Positions 17,493-29,406 of a stretch of 64,000 nucleotides of DNA are shown here, in pieces. Position numbers and translations under genes: made by a program. The notes beneath the pieces were generated by a model that worked only from the letters and a program-made list of their open reading frames with translations, did not search any database and had not been told where the DNA came from. The number at the start of each line of letters is the position of its first letter. Position 1 is the stretch's first letter. The DNA is taken from contig NZ_FMCU01000001.1 of NCBI RefSeq assembly GCF_900091525.1, forward strand, positions 310,001-374,000, written 5' to 3'. The DNA comes from Micromonospora matsumotoense (GTDB lineage: Bacteria; Actinomycetota; Actinomycetes; Mycobacteriales; Micromonosporaceae).

Positions 17493-18305
17493 TCAGCGCA
17501 GCGCGGCGGTGAGCGCCGGCAGGTAGCCGTACCGGTAGCCGTCGGCGTTCGGGTGGTACGCCTCGATGACGCCGCTGACGTCGCGGATCCACGGGGCGGC
17601 GGCACAGACGCCGTGCCCGGTGAAGAACGGCCGGGTGTCGGCGAAGGTGGCCCCGGCCGCGCCGGCCCGCGCGGCGGTGACCGTGGCGAGCGCGTCGGCG
17701 GCCTCGTTGAGGATGGTCCGCTTGTAGCTGCTCATCGCCAGCACGCCGCAGGAGCCGGTCTCGAAGAGCCGGGGGTAGCCGAGCACCACCAGTCGGGCGT
17801 TCGGGGCCCGGTTGCGGATCGCGGCGTAGGTGGCGTCGAGCCGGCCGGGCAGCGTCGAGGTGGCGAAGCTCTTGGCCTTGTCGACCGCTGCCGTGCAGTT
17901 CGCCGTGCTGCCGAACCGGCAACTGGTGATCACGTCGGCGAAGCCGGCGTCGTTGCCGCCGATGGTGATGGTGACCAACGTGGTGCCGGCGCTCAGCGTA
18001 CCGACCTGCTTGTTGATCACGTCGGAGGTGACCGCACCGCCGCAGGCGGGGAAGGCGAAGCTGCTCACCGCGTTGGCGGCGGCCCAGAGCGGGGCGTACG
18101 ACTTCTGGCTGCGCAGGCAGGTGGACAGGTCGTACGGGCCGGCGCCGACACCGGAGGAGTACGAGTCGCCGAGCGCCACGTAGTGGACGGTGGCGGCCTG
18201 GGCGGCGGTGGGGACGAGCACGACACCGGCGACGGTGGCGAGCAGGGCGGCGAGTGCGGTGACGGCACGGGCCAGGACACGGCGGGGTAGGGCGCGGTGG
18301 GGCAT
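17493..18305 (-). CDS. secreted SGNH/GDSL-family lipase or esterase
   Basis: A 270-residue exported hydrolase. ATG 18305 has GGAGG upstream; a longer frame to 18359 lacks a binding site. The signal peptide includes VTALAALLATVAGVVLVP and a cleavage site near AQAATVHY. The four SGNH blocks are present: GDSYSSG (block I, nucleophile Ser), a glycine block near LPGRLDATYAAI, GGNDAGF (block III, Asn oxyanion residue) and AYHPNADG (block V, catalytic His). Six cysteines suggest three disulfides, as in Streptomyces scabies esterase and S. coelicolor lipase relatives. Substrate is probably an acyl ester or glycerolipid. It is monocistronic and divergent from the metallopeptidase gene at 18504. Confidence 0.9.
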   Translation of the reverse strand: MPHRALPRRVLARAVTALAALLATVAGVVLVPTAAQAATVHYVALGDSYSSGVGAGPYDLSTCLRSQKSYAPLWAAANAVSSFAFPACGGAVTSDVINKQVGTLSAGTTLVTITIGGNDAGFADVITSCRFGSTANCTAAVDKAKSFATSTLPGRLDATYAAIRNRAPNARLVVLGYPRLFETGSCGVLAMSSYKRTILNEAADALATVTAARAGAAGATFADTRPFFTGHGVCAAAPWIRDVSGVIEAYHPNADGYRYGYLPALTAALR

Positions 18306-18503
18306 GACGGTCCTCCGGGGGCAGGAAGGGAAGAGCCTCTGGACCGCGCGCGTGGCCAAGGGGTGAGGCGTTGTTACTAGTCGGTAATGCTAGCGAAACA
18401 TCGACATAAAGAGAACAGGTGATCCCCACCGTCCGGGACGCACGGTTCCACCGCCGTCGATTAGGTTGTCGGTGCGAACACCCCGATGGAGGGAGTCCAC
18501 CCC

Positions 18504-20042
18504 GTGCGACGTGTTTTCACGGCGGCCATCGCCGCCCTGACCGTCACCACCGCCGGCACCCTGGTGACCGGCACCCCCGGCCAGGCCGACGCCCGACCGG
18601 GCAAGAGCCGGTCGGTCGCGGTCTCGGCCGCCCCGAAACCCGGCAGCCCCGGTCTCGGTGACCCCTACTTCCCCGACTACGGCAACGGTGGCTACGACGT
18701 CGACCACTACGACGTGCGGCTGCGCTACGAGCCGGCCACCGACCGGCTCAGCGGCACCACCACCATCCTGGCGACGGCCACCCAGGACCTCTCCCGGTTC
18801 AACCTGGACTTCCTGCTCGACGTGGAGTCGGTGCGGGTCAACGGGTGGACCGCCCGGTTCGCCCGGGAGGGCGTCCACGAGCTGGCGGTCACCGCGCCGC
18901 GCGGCATCACCACCGGCCAGGCGCTGACCATCGTGGTCACCTACGCCGGCGTGCCGTCGGAGACCCTGGTGGACGGCTACTCCGGCTGGACCCGCACCAG
19001 CGACGGCGCGCTCGCCGTCAACGAGCCCGAGTCGGCCTGGTGGTGGTTCCCGTCCAACGACCACCCGCTCGACAAGGCCACCTGGGACGTCTCGGTGTCC
19101 GTGCCCAACGGCGTCGAGGTGATCAGCAACGGCGTCCAGCCCCGGCCCCCGCTGGCCGAGGCCGGCAACCGGATGCGGTGGGGCTGGCGCAGCACCAAGC
19201 CCGGCGCCACCTACCTCGCGTTCCTGGCGATCGGCCAGTACGACATCGTCACCGACACCGCACCGAACGGCCAGCCGGTGATCAACGCCTACAGCACCAC
19301 GCTGGGCGATCGGGGTCCCGCCGCCCGGGCCAGCATCGAACGCACCGCCGAGATCGTGGACTGGGAGAGCGGCATCTTCGGGCCGTACCCGTTCGAGGCG
19401 CAGGGGGGCGTGGCCGCGCCGATCGACAGCCTGAGCTTCGCCCTGGAGACGCAGACCCGCCCGGTGTACGGGCCCGGCTTCTGGCGACGCGGCAGCAACC
19501 CGTACGTGGTGGTGCACGAGAACGCCCACCAGTGGTTCGGTGACTCGGTCTCGGTGGCGAACTGGAGCAACATCTGGTTGAACGAGGGCTTCGCCTCGTA
19601 CGCCGAGTGGCTCTGGTCGGAGGCTCAGGGTGAGGGCACCGCGCAGGAACTGTTCGACTTCACCTACGCCGACTACCCCGCGGACGACGAGTTCTGGCAG
19701 GTCCTGCCGGGCAACCCGGGTGCCAGCGCGGTCTTCGACGGCGCGGTCTACGACCGGGGCGCGATGGCCCTGCACCAGCTCCGGCTGACCGTCGGCGACG
19801 ACGCGTTCTTCCGGATCCTGCCCGCCTGGACCGCCGAGCACCGGTACGGCAACGGCACCATCGCCCAGTTCCAGGCCCTCGCCGAGCGGATCTCCGGCGT
19901 CGACCTGGACCCGGTCTTCACGACCTGGCTGTTCACCCCCGGCCGCCCCACCCCGGCCGCTGCCACCCGCACCACGACCGCTCCGGCACAGCCGAAGTCG
20001 TGGTCCCAGATCCGGGCGGCGCACCAACTGCTGGCGCGCTGA
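18504..20042 (+). CDS. secreted M1-family metallopeptidase
   Basis: A 512-residue exported zinc peptidase of the aminopeptidase N (M1) family. GTG 18504 is preferred to the ATG at 18486 because GGAGGGAG lies eight bases before the GTG. A signal sequence (AAIAALTVTTAG) is followed by the N-terminal beta-saddle domain (YDVDHYDVRLRYEPATDRL). The catalytic domain has the zinc motif HENAHQWFGDSV and the third ligand in LNEGFASYAEWL. The stretch YDRGAMALHQLRL is also typical of M1. The protein ends after the catalytic domain and lacks the long C-terminal helical domain of full-length PepN, as is common for secreted actinobacterial members. Likely role: extracellular peptide degradation. Confidence 0.92.
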   Translation: MRRVFTAAIAALTVTTAGTLVTGTPGQADARPGKSRSVAVSAAPKPGSPGLGDPYFPDYGNGGYDVDHYDVRLRYEPATDRLSGTTTILATATQDLSRFNLDFLLDVESVRVNGWTARFAREGVHELAVTAPRGITTGQALTIVVTYAGVPSETLVDGYSGWTRTSDGALAVNEPESAWWWFPSNDHPLDKATWDVSVSVPNGVEVISNGVQPRPPLAEAGNRMRWGWRSTKPGATYLAFLAIGQYDIVTDTAPNGQPVINAYSTTLGDRGPAARASIERTAEIVDWESGIFGPYPFEAQGGVAAPIDSLSFALETQTRPVYGPGFWRRGSNPYVVVHENAHQWFGDSVSVANWSNIWLNEGFASYAEWLWSEAQGEGTAQELFDFTYADYPADDEFWQVLPGNPGASAVFDGAVYDRGAMALHQLRLTVGDDAFFRILPAWTAEHRYGNGTIAQFQALAERISGVDLDPVFTTWLFTPGRPTPAAATRTTTAPAQPKSWSQIRAAHQLLAR

Positions 20043-20048
20043 CCGACC

Positions 20049-20096
20049 CCGGTTCGGGCTGCCTGCCCCCGGCACCGGGCAGGCAGCCCGAACCGG
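20049..20096 (+). terminator. 20-bp hairpin terminator after the metallopeptidase
   Basis: CCGGTTCGGGCTGCCTGCCC (20049-20068) is matched without error by its reverse complement at 20077-20096, with an 8-base loop, six bases beyond the stop codon. Confidence 0.75.
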
Positions 20097-20099
20097 CCC

Positions 20100-20858
20100 C
20101 GTCCCCACGCATCTCCCGAGCACCCCCACCGCCCCGATAGCCCCCACCGCCCAGCTGTCCCAGCGGCCCGGCGGCCCCAGCGGTCCCGACGGCACAGCGG
20201 CCCCGGCCTTGGGCGGCCTAGGTGGGCCAACTGCCCCGACGGCCCGGCTGTCCCGGCGGCCCCGGCTGTCCTGCCACCCCAGCGGTACCAGGGCCCCAGC
20301 GGTTCCGACGGGCCAGCGGTTCCGACGGGCCAGCGGTTCCGACGAGCTCGACGGGCTCGACGGGCTCGACACTCACCGCTCGCAGGCTCCGACGCTGGCA
20401 CCATCCCGCTGGTCCCCACCCCGACCCCGGTGTTGGCCCCTGCTCCGACTCGGCGTGAGACCAGCTTCGGGGCCAGCTTCGACCCGGCCGGAACAGCAAC
20501 CCCCGGAGAGCACTATGCCCAGCAGGCATATTCATGCCTGCTGGGCATAGCTTCCTCTGCGAGACAGTGCCCCCCGGGGGCCGACCCGCAACGGCCCTGG
20601 CGCACCGCACGAAACCCGGGACAGGTACAGCACGGGAACCGTGACAGGTCATGCCGCGAAACCAGCTGCCAACTGGCGGAGTGGACCGGGCGACCCCAGC
20701 CGTCAGCCGACCTGCGGACCAGGTCGACTGACGGCCACCAACCGCTCTGCTCCGTCGGGGTGGACCAGCCGGTCGAGCACACCGAGCGGAACAGCGAACG
20801 GAGCGAGACCGCGAACCGAACGCGACAGCGAACCGAGCGGAACAGCGGGTTAAGGGGG
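20100..20858. repeat. repeat-rich non-coding stretch between convergent genes
   Basis: About 760 bases without a credible gene between the metallopeptidase and gltD. It contains degenerate copies of a CCCCAGCGGTTCCGACGG-like unit, clearest as 17-18 bp tandem copies at 20292-20342, followed by three 9-bp copies of GRGCTCGAC to about 20370. Near the right end are several short copies of CGAACCGAGCGGAACAGCG-like sequence (about 20780-20850). A perfect hairpin sits at 20513-20550. Long open frames across it translate only as Arg/Gly/Pro low-complexity sequence and are rejected as genes. Confidence 0.6.
20513..20550. terminator. perfect 17-bp hairpin with tetraloop
   Basis: CTATGCCCAGCAGGCAT (20513-20529) and its exact reverse complement (20534-20550) flank the loop ATTC. 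It lies between the convergent metallopeptidase and gltD genes, so a bidirectional terminator is the simplest reading. It is 309 bases from the gltD stop, farther than usual. Confidence 0.5.
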
Positions 20859-22359
<1,501 letters not shown>

Positions 22360-22367
<8 letters not shown>

Positions 22368-25300
22368 GAGCCACCTCCTGGGCGACCGCCCGCGGGACGG
22401 GCGGCACCGACGCGGTCAGCGCTGACATGACCGCGTCGTCGACGTCGCGGCCGGCGGCTTCGGCGGCCTTCATGATCTCCATTACCCGGCGGTAGTCCCG
22501 GGGGACCACGGCCGTGAACTCCTCCACCGCCTCCGCCCAGTTCTTCAGCAGCTCCGCGCCGACCGCCGAGTCGGTCTCCGCGACGTGCCGCTGCACCAGG
22601 TCGTGCAGCAGCTCACGCTCGGCGTCGCGCAGCGGGGCCAGGTCGACCAGTTCCGCGTTGACCCGGCCGGTGTCCAGTTTGTGCACGTACGCCGTACCGC
22701 CGGACATGCCGGCGGCGAAGTTGCGGCCGGTCGCACCGAGCACCACCACCGTGCCACCGGTCATGTACTCGCAGCCGTGGTCGCCGACGCCCTCGACGAC
22801 GGCCACCGCGCCGGAGTTGCGGACCGCGAAGCGCTCCCCCACCCGGCCGCGCAGGAACAACTCGCCGCCGGTGGCCCCGTACAGGATGGTGTTGCCGGCG
22901 ATGATCTGGTCCTCGGCGCGCTGCCCGGCGACGGCCTCGGGGTCGACGAACGGCGCGGCGGCGTCCGGGCGGATCACGATCCGGCCGCCGGAGAGCCCCT
23001 TGCCGACATAGTCGTTGGCGTCGCCGTGCAGCCGCAGGGTCACCCCGCGCGGCAGGAACGCGCCGAAGGACTGCCCGGCGGTGCCCCGCAGCACGAACTC
23101 CACGGTGTCGTCCGGCAGGCCGGCACCACCGTGGCGGCGGGTCACCTCGCCACCGAGCATCGCGCCGACGCTGCGGTGCTCGTTGCGCACCGCCACCTCC
23201 ACCCGCACCGGGCTGCCGTCGCGCAGCGCCGGTTGGGCCAGCGCGATCAGCTCGTTGTCCAGAGCCAGCTCCAGGCCGTGGTCCTGGGCCCGGATGCCGC
23301 GCCGGGCGGCACCCTCGGGCAGCTCCGGGGTGTGCAGCACCCGGGCCAGGTCGAGCCCGTGACCCTTCCAGTGGTCGATCGCCGGTACGACGTCGAGCAC
23401 CTCGGTCTGCCCGATCGCCTCTTCGATGCTGCGGAAGCCCAGCTCGGCCAGGTAGCCGCGGACCTCCTCGGCGAGGAAGAGGAAGAAGTTCTCCACGAAC
23501 TCCGGCCGGCCGGTGAAGCGTTCCCGCAGCACCGGGTTCTGGGTGGCGATGCCGACCGGGCAGGTGTCCAGGTGACAGACCCGCATCATCACGCAGCCCT
23601 CGACGATCAGCGGGGCGGTGGCGAAGCCGAACTCCTCCGCGCCGAGCAGCATCGCCACCACCACGTCCCGACCGGTCTTGAGCTGGCCGTCGACCTGCAC
23701 GGTGACCCGGTCGCGCAGCTTGTTGAGCAGCAGCGTCTGCTGCGCCTCGGCCAGGCCCAGCTCCCAGGGGGTGCCGGCGTGCTTGAGCGAGTTGAGCGGG
23801 GACGCGCCGGTGCCGCCGTCGTGCCCGGAGATCAGGATGACGTCGGCCTTGAGCTTGGCGACCCCGGCCGCGACCGTGCCCACGCCTACCTCGCTGACCA
23901 GCTTGACGTGCACCCGGGCGGCCGGGTTGACGCACTTGAGGTCGTGCACCAGCTGGGCGAGGTCCTCGATGGAGTAGATGTCGTGGTGCGGCGGCGGGGA
24001 GATCAGGCCGACGCCGGGGGTGGCATGCCGGGTCCGGGCGATCCACGGCCAGACCTTGTTGCCGGGCAACTGCCCGCCCTCGCCCGGCTTTGCGCCCTGC
24101 GCCATCTTGATCTGGAGGTCGTCGGCGTTGACCAGGTATTCGCTGGTCACCCCGAAGCGCCCGCTGGCGATCTGCTTGACCGCCGAGCGGCGGGCCGGGT
24201 CGTGCAGCCGGTCGACGTCCTCGCCGCCCTCGCCGGTGTTGGACTTGCCACCGAGCCGGTTCATCGCGATGGCGAGCGTCTCGTGCGCCTCCGCCGAGAT
24301 CGACCCGTACGACATGGCCCCGGTGGCGAACCGCTTGACGATCTCGGTGGCCGGCTCGACCTCCTCGATCGGCACCGCCGGGCGCAGCCCGGTCCGCAGG
24401 GTGAACAGCCCCCGCAGGGATCCGGCCCGCGCGGCCAGCTCGTCGACCTTGGCGGTGTACTGGCGGAACACGTCGTACTGCCGGCTGCGGGTGGCGTGCT
24501 GGAGCAGGAAGACCGTCTCCGGGTTGAACAGGTGCAGCTCGCCCTCGCGCCGCCACTGGTACTCGCCGCCCACCTCCAAGCGGGCGGAGCCGACGGTGCC
24601 GGGCGTGGGCCAGGCCTGCCCGTGCCGGGCCGCGACCTCGGCGTGGATCTCGGCCAGCCCGATCCCGCCGATGGTGCTGGGGGTGCCCCGGAAGTAGCGG
24701 TCGACCAGGCGGGTGTCCAGGCCGACGGCCTCGAAGACCTGCGCGCCGCAGTACGACGACACCGTCGAGATGCCCATCTTGGACATGATCTTCAGGACGC
24801 CCTTGCCGAGCGCCTTGACATAGTTGCGGACCGCCTTCGCCGGCTCCACCCCGGCCAGGGCCCCGGTGGCGATCATGTCCTCCACCGACTCGAAGGCCAG
24901 GTAGGGGTTGACCGCCGCCGCGCCGTACCCGATGAGCACCGCCGCGTGGTGCACCTCGCGGCAGTCGCCGGACTCCACGATCAGCGCCACCTGGGTCCGG
25001 GTCTGCTCCCGCACCAGGTGCTGGTGCACCGCCGCGGTGAGCAGCAGCGACGGGATCGGCGCCAGGTCGGCGTTGGAGTCCCGGTCGGACAGCACCAGGA
25101 TCCGGACGCCGTCCTCGATCGCCTCGGACACGTGCCGGCAGATCTCGGTCAGCCGGGCCTTGATGCCGGGCCCGCCGTCGCGGATGCGGTAGAGCCCGGA
25201 GACCCGGACCGCCTTGAAGCCGGGCAGGTCGCCGTCCTCGTCGACGTCGAGCAGCTTCGCCAGCTCTTCGTTGTCGATCACCGGGTAGGGCAGCACGATC

Positions 25301-27015
25301 TGCCGGCAGCTCGCCGCGCCCGGGTCCAGCAGGTTGCCCTCCGGGCCGATGGTCGACGCCAGGCTGGTCACCAGCTCCTCCCGGATGGCGTCCAACGGCG
25401 GGTTGGTGACCTGCGCAAAGAGCTGGTGGAAGTAGTCGTAGAGCAGCCGGGGCTGGGTCGACAGCGGCGCGATCGGGGTGTCGGTGCCCATCGAGCCGAG
25501 CGGCTCCGCCCCGGTGCGGGCCATCGGGGCGAGCAGGATCTTCAGCTCCTCCTCGGTGTAGCCGAAGGTCTGCTGCCGCCGGCGCACCGAGTCGTGGGTG
25601 TAGACCACGTGCTCGCGGGGCGGCAGGTCGTCCAGCTCGATCAGGCCGGCGTGCAGCCACTCGTCGTACGGCTGGGCGGCGGCCAGCTCGGTCTTGATCT
25701 CGTCGTCCGAGACGATCCGGCCGTTGACCGTGTCGACCAGGAACATCCGGCCCGGCTGGAGGCGGCCCTTGGCGACCACCGTGGCCGGGTCGAGGTCGAG
25801 CACGCCCGCCTCGCTGCCCAGCACCACCAGCCCGTCGGCGGTACGCCACCAGCGTCCCGGCCGCAGGCCGTTGCGGTCCAGCACCGCGCCGACCACCTCA
25901 CCGTCGGTGAAGGCCACCGACGCCGGGCCGTCCCACGGCTCCATCAGGCTGGCGTGGAAGCGGTAGAACGCGCGCTTGTCCGGGCTCATCGCCGGGTCGT
26001 TCTCCCACGCCTCCGGGATCATCATCAGCACCGCGTGCGGCAGGCTCCGACCGGCCAGGTGCAGCAGCTCCAGCACCTCGTCGAAGTTGGCCGAGTCGGA
26101 GGCGGCCGGGGTGCAGACCGGGAAGACCCGCCGGATGTTGCCCGGCAGCTGCGGGCTCCGCAGCAGCGCCTCGCGGGCCTGCATCCAGTTCCGGTTGCCC
26201 CGGATCGTGTTGATCTCGCCGTTGTGCGCGATGAACCGGTACGGGTGGGCCAGCGGCCAGGACGGGAAGGTGTTGGTGGAGAACCGGGAGTGCACCAGCG
26301 CGATCGCGCTGTCGACCCGCGCGTCGGTCAGCTCCGGGAAGAACTCCGGCAACTGGTCGGGGGTGAGCATCCCCTTCCAGGTCATCGTCCGCGCCGACAG
26401 CGACGGGAAGTATGCGGTCACCCCCCGCTCGGCGGTCTCCCGCTCGGCCTGCTTACGGACGCAGAACGCCACCCGGTCCAGGTCGATGCCGGCCAGTGGG
26501 GAGCCGGCCGGGCCCGCCGGGGTGTCGGTGAGCCGGTGCGCGGCCAGGAAGAGCTGCCGGATCCGGGGCATCGCCGCCAGCGCCGTCTCGCCCAGCCCGC
26601 TCGGGTCGGTCGGCACCTCGCGCCAGCCGAGCACCTCGGCCCCCTCGACCAGGGCGTACTTCTCCACCACCTGACGGGCGCGGGCCTCGCCGCCGTCGTC
26701 GTCGGGGAGGAAGACCAGGCCGGTGGCGTACTGGCCGGCCGGGGGCAGCGGGAAGTCCACCACCGCGCGCAGGAACGCGTCCGGCACCTGGATCATGATG
26801 CCCGCGCCGTCGCCGGTGTTCTGCTCGGCGCCCCGGGCGCCGCGATGGTCGAGCCGGCAGAGCGCACCGAGGCCGTTCGCCACCACCGCGTGGGAGCGCC
26901 GCCCGTAGAGGTCGGCCACGAAAGCCACCCCGCACGCGTCGTGCTCGTGCGCCGGGTCGTACAGACCGGCCGCGGAAGGGACCGGCTGCGGGCTGTGCGG
27001 GTACGGAAGGGCCAC
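22360..27015 (-). CDS. gltB: glutamate synthase large subunit
   Basis: A 1551-residue alpha subunit. The glutaminase domain starts with the nucleophile cysteine in HDACGVAF (residue 28), which becomes N-terminal after propeptide removal. [11 protein letters not shown] follows in the same domain. The FMN-binding synthase domain contains GEGGED and [10 protein letters not shown]. The iron-sulfur cysteines lie in [19 protein letters not shown], and the C-terminal GXGXG beta-helix has GGRIVIRP and [13 protein letters not shown] 27015 is chosen because AGGAGA lies five bases upstream, while the GTG at 27033 has no binding site. It forms an operon with gltD. All catalytic features are intact. Together the two make the main nitrogen-assimilation enzyme of the GS-GOGAT route. 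Confidence 0.96.
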
Positions 27016-27161
27016 CGGGTCTCCTGTCGTCACTCAGGTTGTTTCATGGTCGGGACGACGTCGGCCCTGGGCGGTCTGTTGAGTCTACGTTAGGGCGACC
27101 CGGGCAGGGCCAGTGCAGATTGATCACACCTTCCAGACTCTGGGACGTGTAGTCTCGCGCG

Positions 27162-28007
27162 GTGGATCCTGCACACCGCGAGCTGTTCGACCGGTTGGAA
27201 CGTTTCTACGACGCGGTGCCCCGGGACGCCGCCCGTGCGGAGGAGCACGGCGCACTGGTGTTGTTCGCCCGGGACGGGGCCGGTTGGCCGTTCTATGCCC
27301 GCCCCCGCCTCGACGCCACCGCGCCACCGTCGCTCGCCGACGTGCACACGGTCCGGGAACGGCAGCGTGAGCTGGGCCTGCCGGAGGCGTTCGAGTGGGT
27401 GCACGAGACCACCCCGGACCTGCTCGCCACCGCCCGGGCTGCCGGCCTGAGCGTGCTGGAGGCCCCGCTGATGGTGCTCGACCCGGGTGCCACCCCGGCC
27501 GACCCGGCGACGCTCACCGACGTACCGGTGCGGGTGCTGGACCCGGATGCGCCCGGCTTCGCACTCGACGTGGCGGCCCGGCGCGCGGTCGCCGCGGTCG
27601 GTTTCTCCGCCGCCGGCACCGCCCGGGGTGACGCCGGCCCGGCCGAGCGGGACGCCGCGATGACCGAACTGGACGTCGCCGCGCTGGACGAGGAACGGGC
27701 CCGGATCGCCGACGGCCGGCGAATCTCGGCGATCGCCTGGACGCCGGACGACGGCGCCCTGGCCAGCGGGATGGCGATGCGGGTCGACGACATCGCCGAG
27801 ATCGCCGGGGTGGCCACCCTGCCCGCCGCCCGGCACCGGGGGCTCGCCGCGGCGGTCACCGCCACCCTGGCCCGCACCCTGCGCGACGCCGGCACCGACC
27901 TGGTCTTCCTCTCCGCCGGCAGCGAGGACGTCGCCCGGATCTACCTCCGCGTCGGCTTCCGCCGCGTCGGCACCGCCTGCATAGCCGAACCCACCGCCCT
28001 CATCTGA
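27162..28007 (+). CDS. GNAT-family N-acetyltransferase
   Basis: A 281-residue protein divergent from gltB. The C-terminal half is a GNAT domain: IAEIAGVATLPAARHRGLAA contains the acetyl-CoA pyrophosphate-binding pattern (normally Q/RxxGxG/A) as RHRGLA. It is followed by LVFLSAGSEDVARIYLRVGF, the usual motif-B strand and helix. The N-terminal half (about 1-110) is an additional domain seen in other actinobacterial GNATs. GTG 27162 lies only 5 bases after TAGTCT (27151-27156), a -10-like hexamer, so the mRNA may be leaderless. The substrate cannot be inferred. It ends just before an inverted-repeat element. Confidence 0.8.
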   Translation: MDPAHRELFDRLERFYDAVPRDAARAEEHGALVLFARDGAGWPFYARPRLDATAPPSLADVHTVRERQRELGLPEAFEWVHETTPDLLATARAAGLSVLEAPLMVLDPGATPADPATLTDVPVRVLDPDAPGFALDVAARRAVAAVGFSAAGTARGDAGPAERDAAMTELDVAALDEERARIADGRRISAIAWTPDDGALASGMAMRVDDIAEIAGVATLPAARHRGLAAAVTATLARTLRDAGTDLVFLSAGSEDVARIYLRVGFRRVGTACIAEPTALI

Positions 28008-28083
28008 CCTCCCCGCCCTCCCCCGCCACCCTCGGCCCAGCTCGCCCCGGCTCGCCCCCGGCCCGGCTCGCCCCGGCCCAGCC

Positions 28084-28145
28084 CGGTGATCAAGAAGTTT
28101 GCGTCAGGAAATGCGCCGCGAATGACGTAAACCTCTTGATCACCG
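28084..28145. repeat. 62-bp inverted-repeat element, copy 1
   Basis: Arms 28084-28106 and 28123-28145 are 23-base inverted copies with two mismatches, around a 16-base loop. The right arm reads TGACGTAAACCTCTTGATCA plus CCG. The same arms recur at 42102-42165 and 56510-56571. This copy lies between the convergent GNAT and monooxygenase genes, where it could end both transcripts. Confidence 0.75.
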
Positions 28146-28204
28146 ACCAGGGACGGGCGGGAACGGGGGCGGGGGCGCGCGGCGGGGTGGGGGGTGGGGG
28201 TGGG

Positions 28205-29395
28205 TCAGGGGGTGGGTGGGGGGCGCCAGGCGGCGGCTGCGGCGGCGGCGCCGGAGAGCAGGCGGGGGCTGATCGTGCCGAGGGCCGCGTCGCGGGCGCG
28301 CAGGGCCAGCCGGCCCCGGGTCTGGAGCACCGCTGACATCCGGCGGGTCTGCCGGACCACGGTGGCCGCCCGGGGACGGCGCAATCGGTCGTACGCCAGC
28401 ACGGCGTCGGGCAGCCGGGACTCCCGCAGCAGCGACGACAGGGTGGCCGCGTCCTCGAAGGCCAGGCAGGCGCCCTGCCCGAGGTGCGGCGGCATGGCGT
28501 GGGCGGCGTCGCCGAGCAGCACCACCCCGCCCGGCCCGGCAGGAAAGCCGTACGCCCGGGGTAGCGGGCGCAGCTCACGGATCTCCTGCTGGACCAGGTC
28601 GGCGGGCTCGGTGGCCGCCAGGAGGTCGCCGATCGGCGCGGGCCAGCCCGCGTACCAGCGTTTGAGCAGGGCGAGCTGGGTCTGCGGGGGCTCCGGGCGG
28701 GGCGCACCGGCGGCGGTGGCCACCCAGTAGATGCCACCCCGACGGGACGCGCCGGAGGACCCCCGCTCGCCGAGCGAGGCGGCCACGAAGCGGTAGCCGG
28801 CACCCAGCACCTCGCCACCGACCGGCTGGTCGGCCGGCAGCGGCGCGCGGTACCAGGGGATCACCGCCCGCCAGGCGGCGCAGCCGGAGCTGACCACGGC
28901 GGCCTCGGGAGCGAGCTGACGGCGCAGCACGCTGTCCGTGCCGTCGGCGGCGACCACCAGGTCCGCCTCGAGGAACTGTCCGTTCAGCCCGACTCCCGGC
29001 CGCTCGTCGGCGTTCGCCCGGACGCTGTCCACCGCGACCCCGGTCCGCAGCTCGACCCGGTCGCCGAGGCCGGCGATCAGGGCGTCGTGCAGATCCTCCC
29101 GGTGCACGACCACCGGCATCCGGTCGGCCGGGGTGGGCCGGGGCTGCGCCAGCCAGTGACCGTCGGGGCGGCGGATGCCGCCGTCGGGCAGCGGGGTGGC
29201 GATGGCGTCCAGGCCGGCGCCGAGGCCGAGCACCCGCAGGGCGCGTACCCCGTTGGGCCACAGCACCACGGCGGTGGGCTCCGGGCGGACCCGGTCGGCC
29301 CGTTCCAGCAGGGTGACCTGCCAGCCGGAGCGAGCCAGCGCCCCGGCCACCGACAGCCCGCCGAGCCCGGCGCCGACCACCACCGCGCTGCGCAC
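28205..29395 (-). CDS. FAD-dependent monooxygenase
   Basis: A 396-residue group A flavoprotein hydroxylase. The N-terminal dinucleotide fold is VVVGAGLGGLSVAGAL with the acidic end LLERADRVRPEP. The DG motif is VVAADGTDSVLR, and the second FAD motif is GGVVLLGDAAHAMPPHLGQG. These three motifs define the PHBH-like family. There is no C-terminal thioredoxin-like domain, and the last 20 residues are an Ala/Pro tail. GTG 29395 lies 12 bases beyond the lgt stop on the same strand, so the gene may be read from the lgt transcript. The substrate is unknown; urate, salicylate and polyketide hydroxylases all share this scaffold. Confidence 0.87.
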   Translation of the reverse strand: MRSAVVVGAGLGGLSVAGALARSGWQVTLLERADRVRPEPTAVVLWPNGVRALRVLGLGAGLDAIATPLPDGGIRRPDGHWLAQPRPTPADRMPVVVHREDLHDALIAGLGDRVELRTGVAVDSVRANADERPGVGLNGQFLEADLVVAADGTDSVLRRQLAPEAAVVSSGCAAWRAVIPWYRAPLPADQPVGGEVLGAGYRFVAASLGERGSSGASRRGGIYWVATAAGAPRPEPPQTQLALLKRWYAGWPAPIGDLLAATEPADLVQQEIRELRPLPRAYGFPAGPGGVVLLGDAAHAMPPHLGQGACLAFEDAATLSSLLRESRLPDAVLAYDRLRRPRAATVVRQTRRMSAVLQTRGRLALRARDAALGTISPRLLSGAAAAAAAWRPPPTP

Positions 29396-29406
29396 GCCGC
29401 GCCCGC

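Noticed and set aside
18390..20372. 660-codon minus-strand frame opposite the M1 peptidase
   Set aside because: Shadow frame continuing into the repeat region; the plus-strand protein has an intact HENAH zinc motif.
22585..27093. Very long open frame (1502 codons) on the plus strand opposite gltB
   Set aside because: It is the antisense shadow of gltB caused by high third-position GC; it is rich in Arg/Gly/His/Val/Asp without domains.
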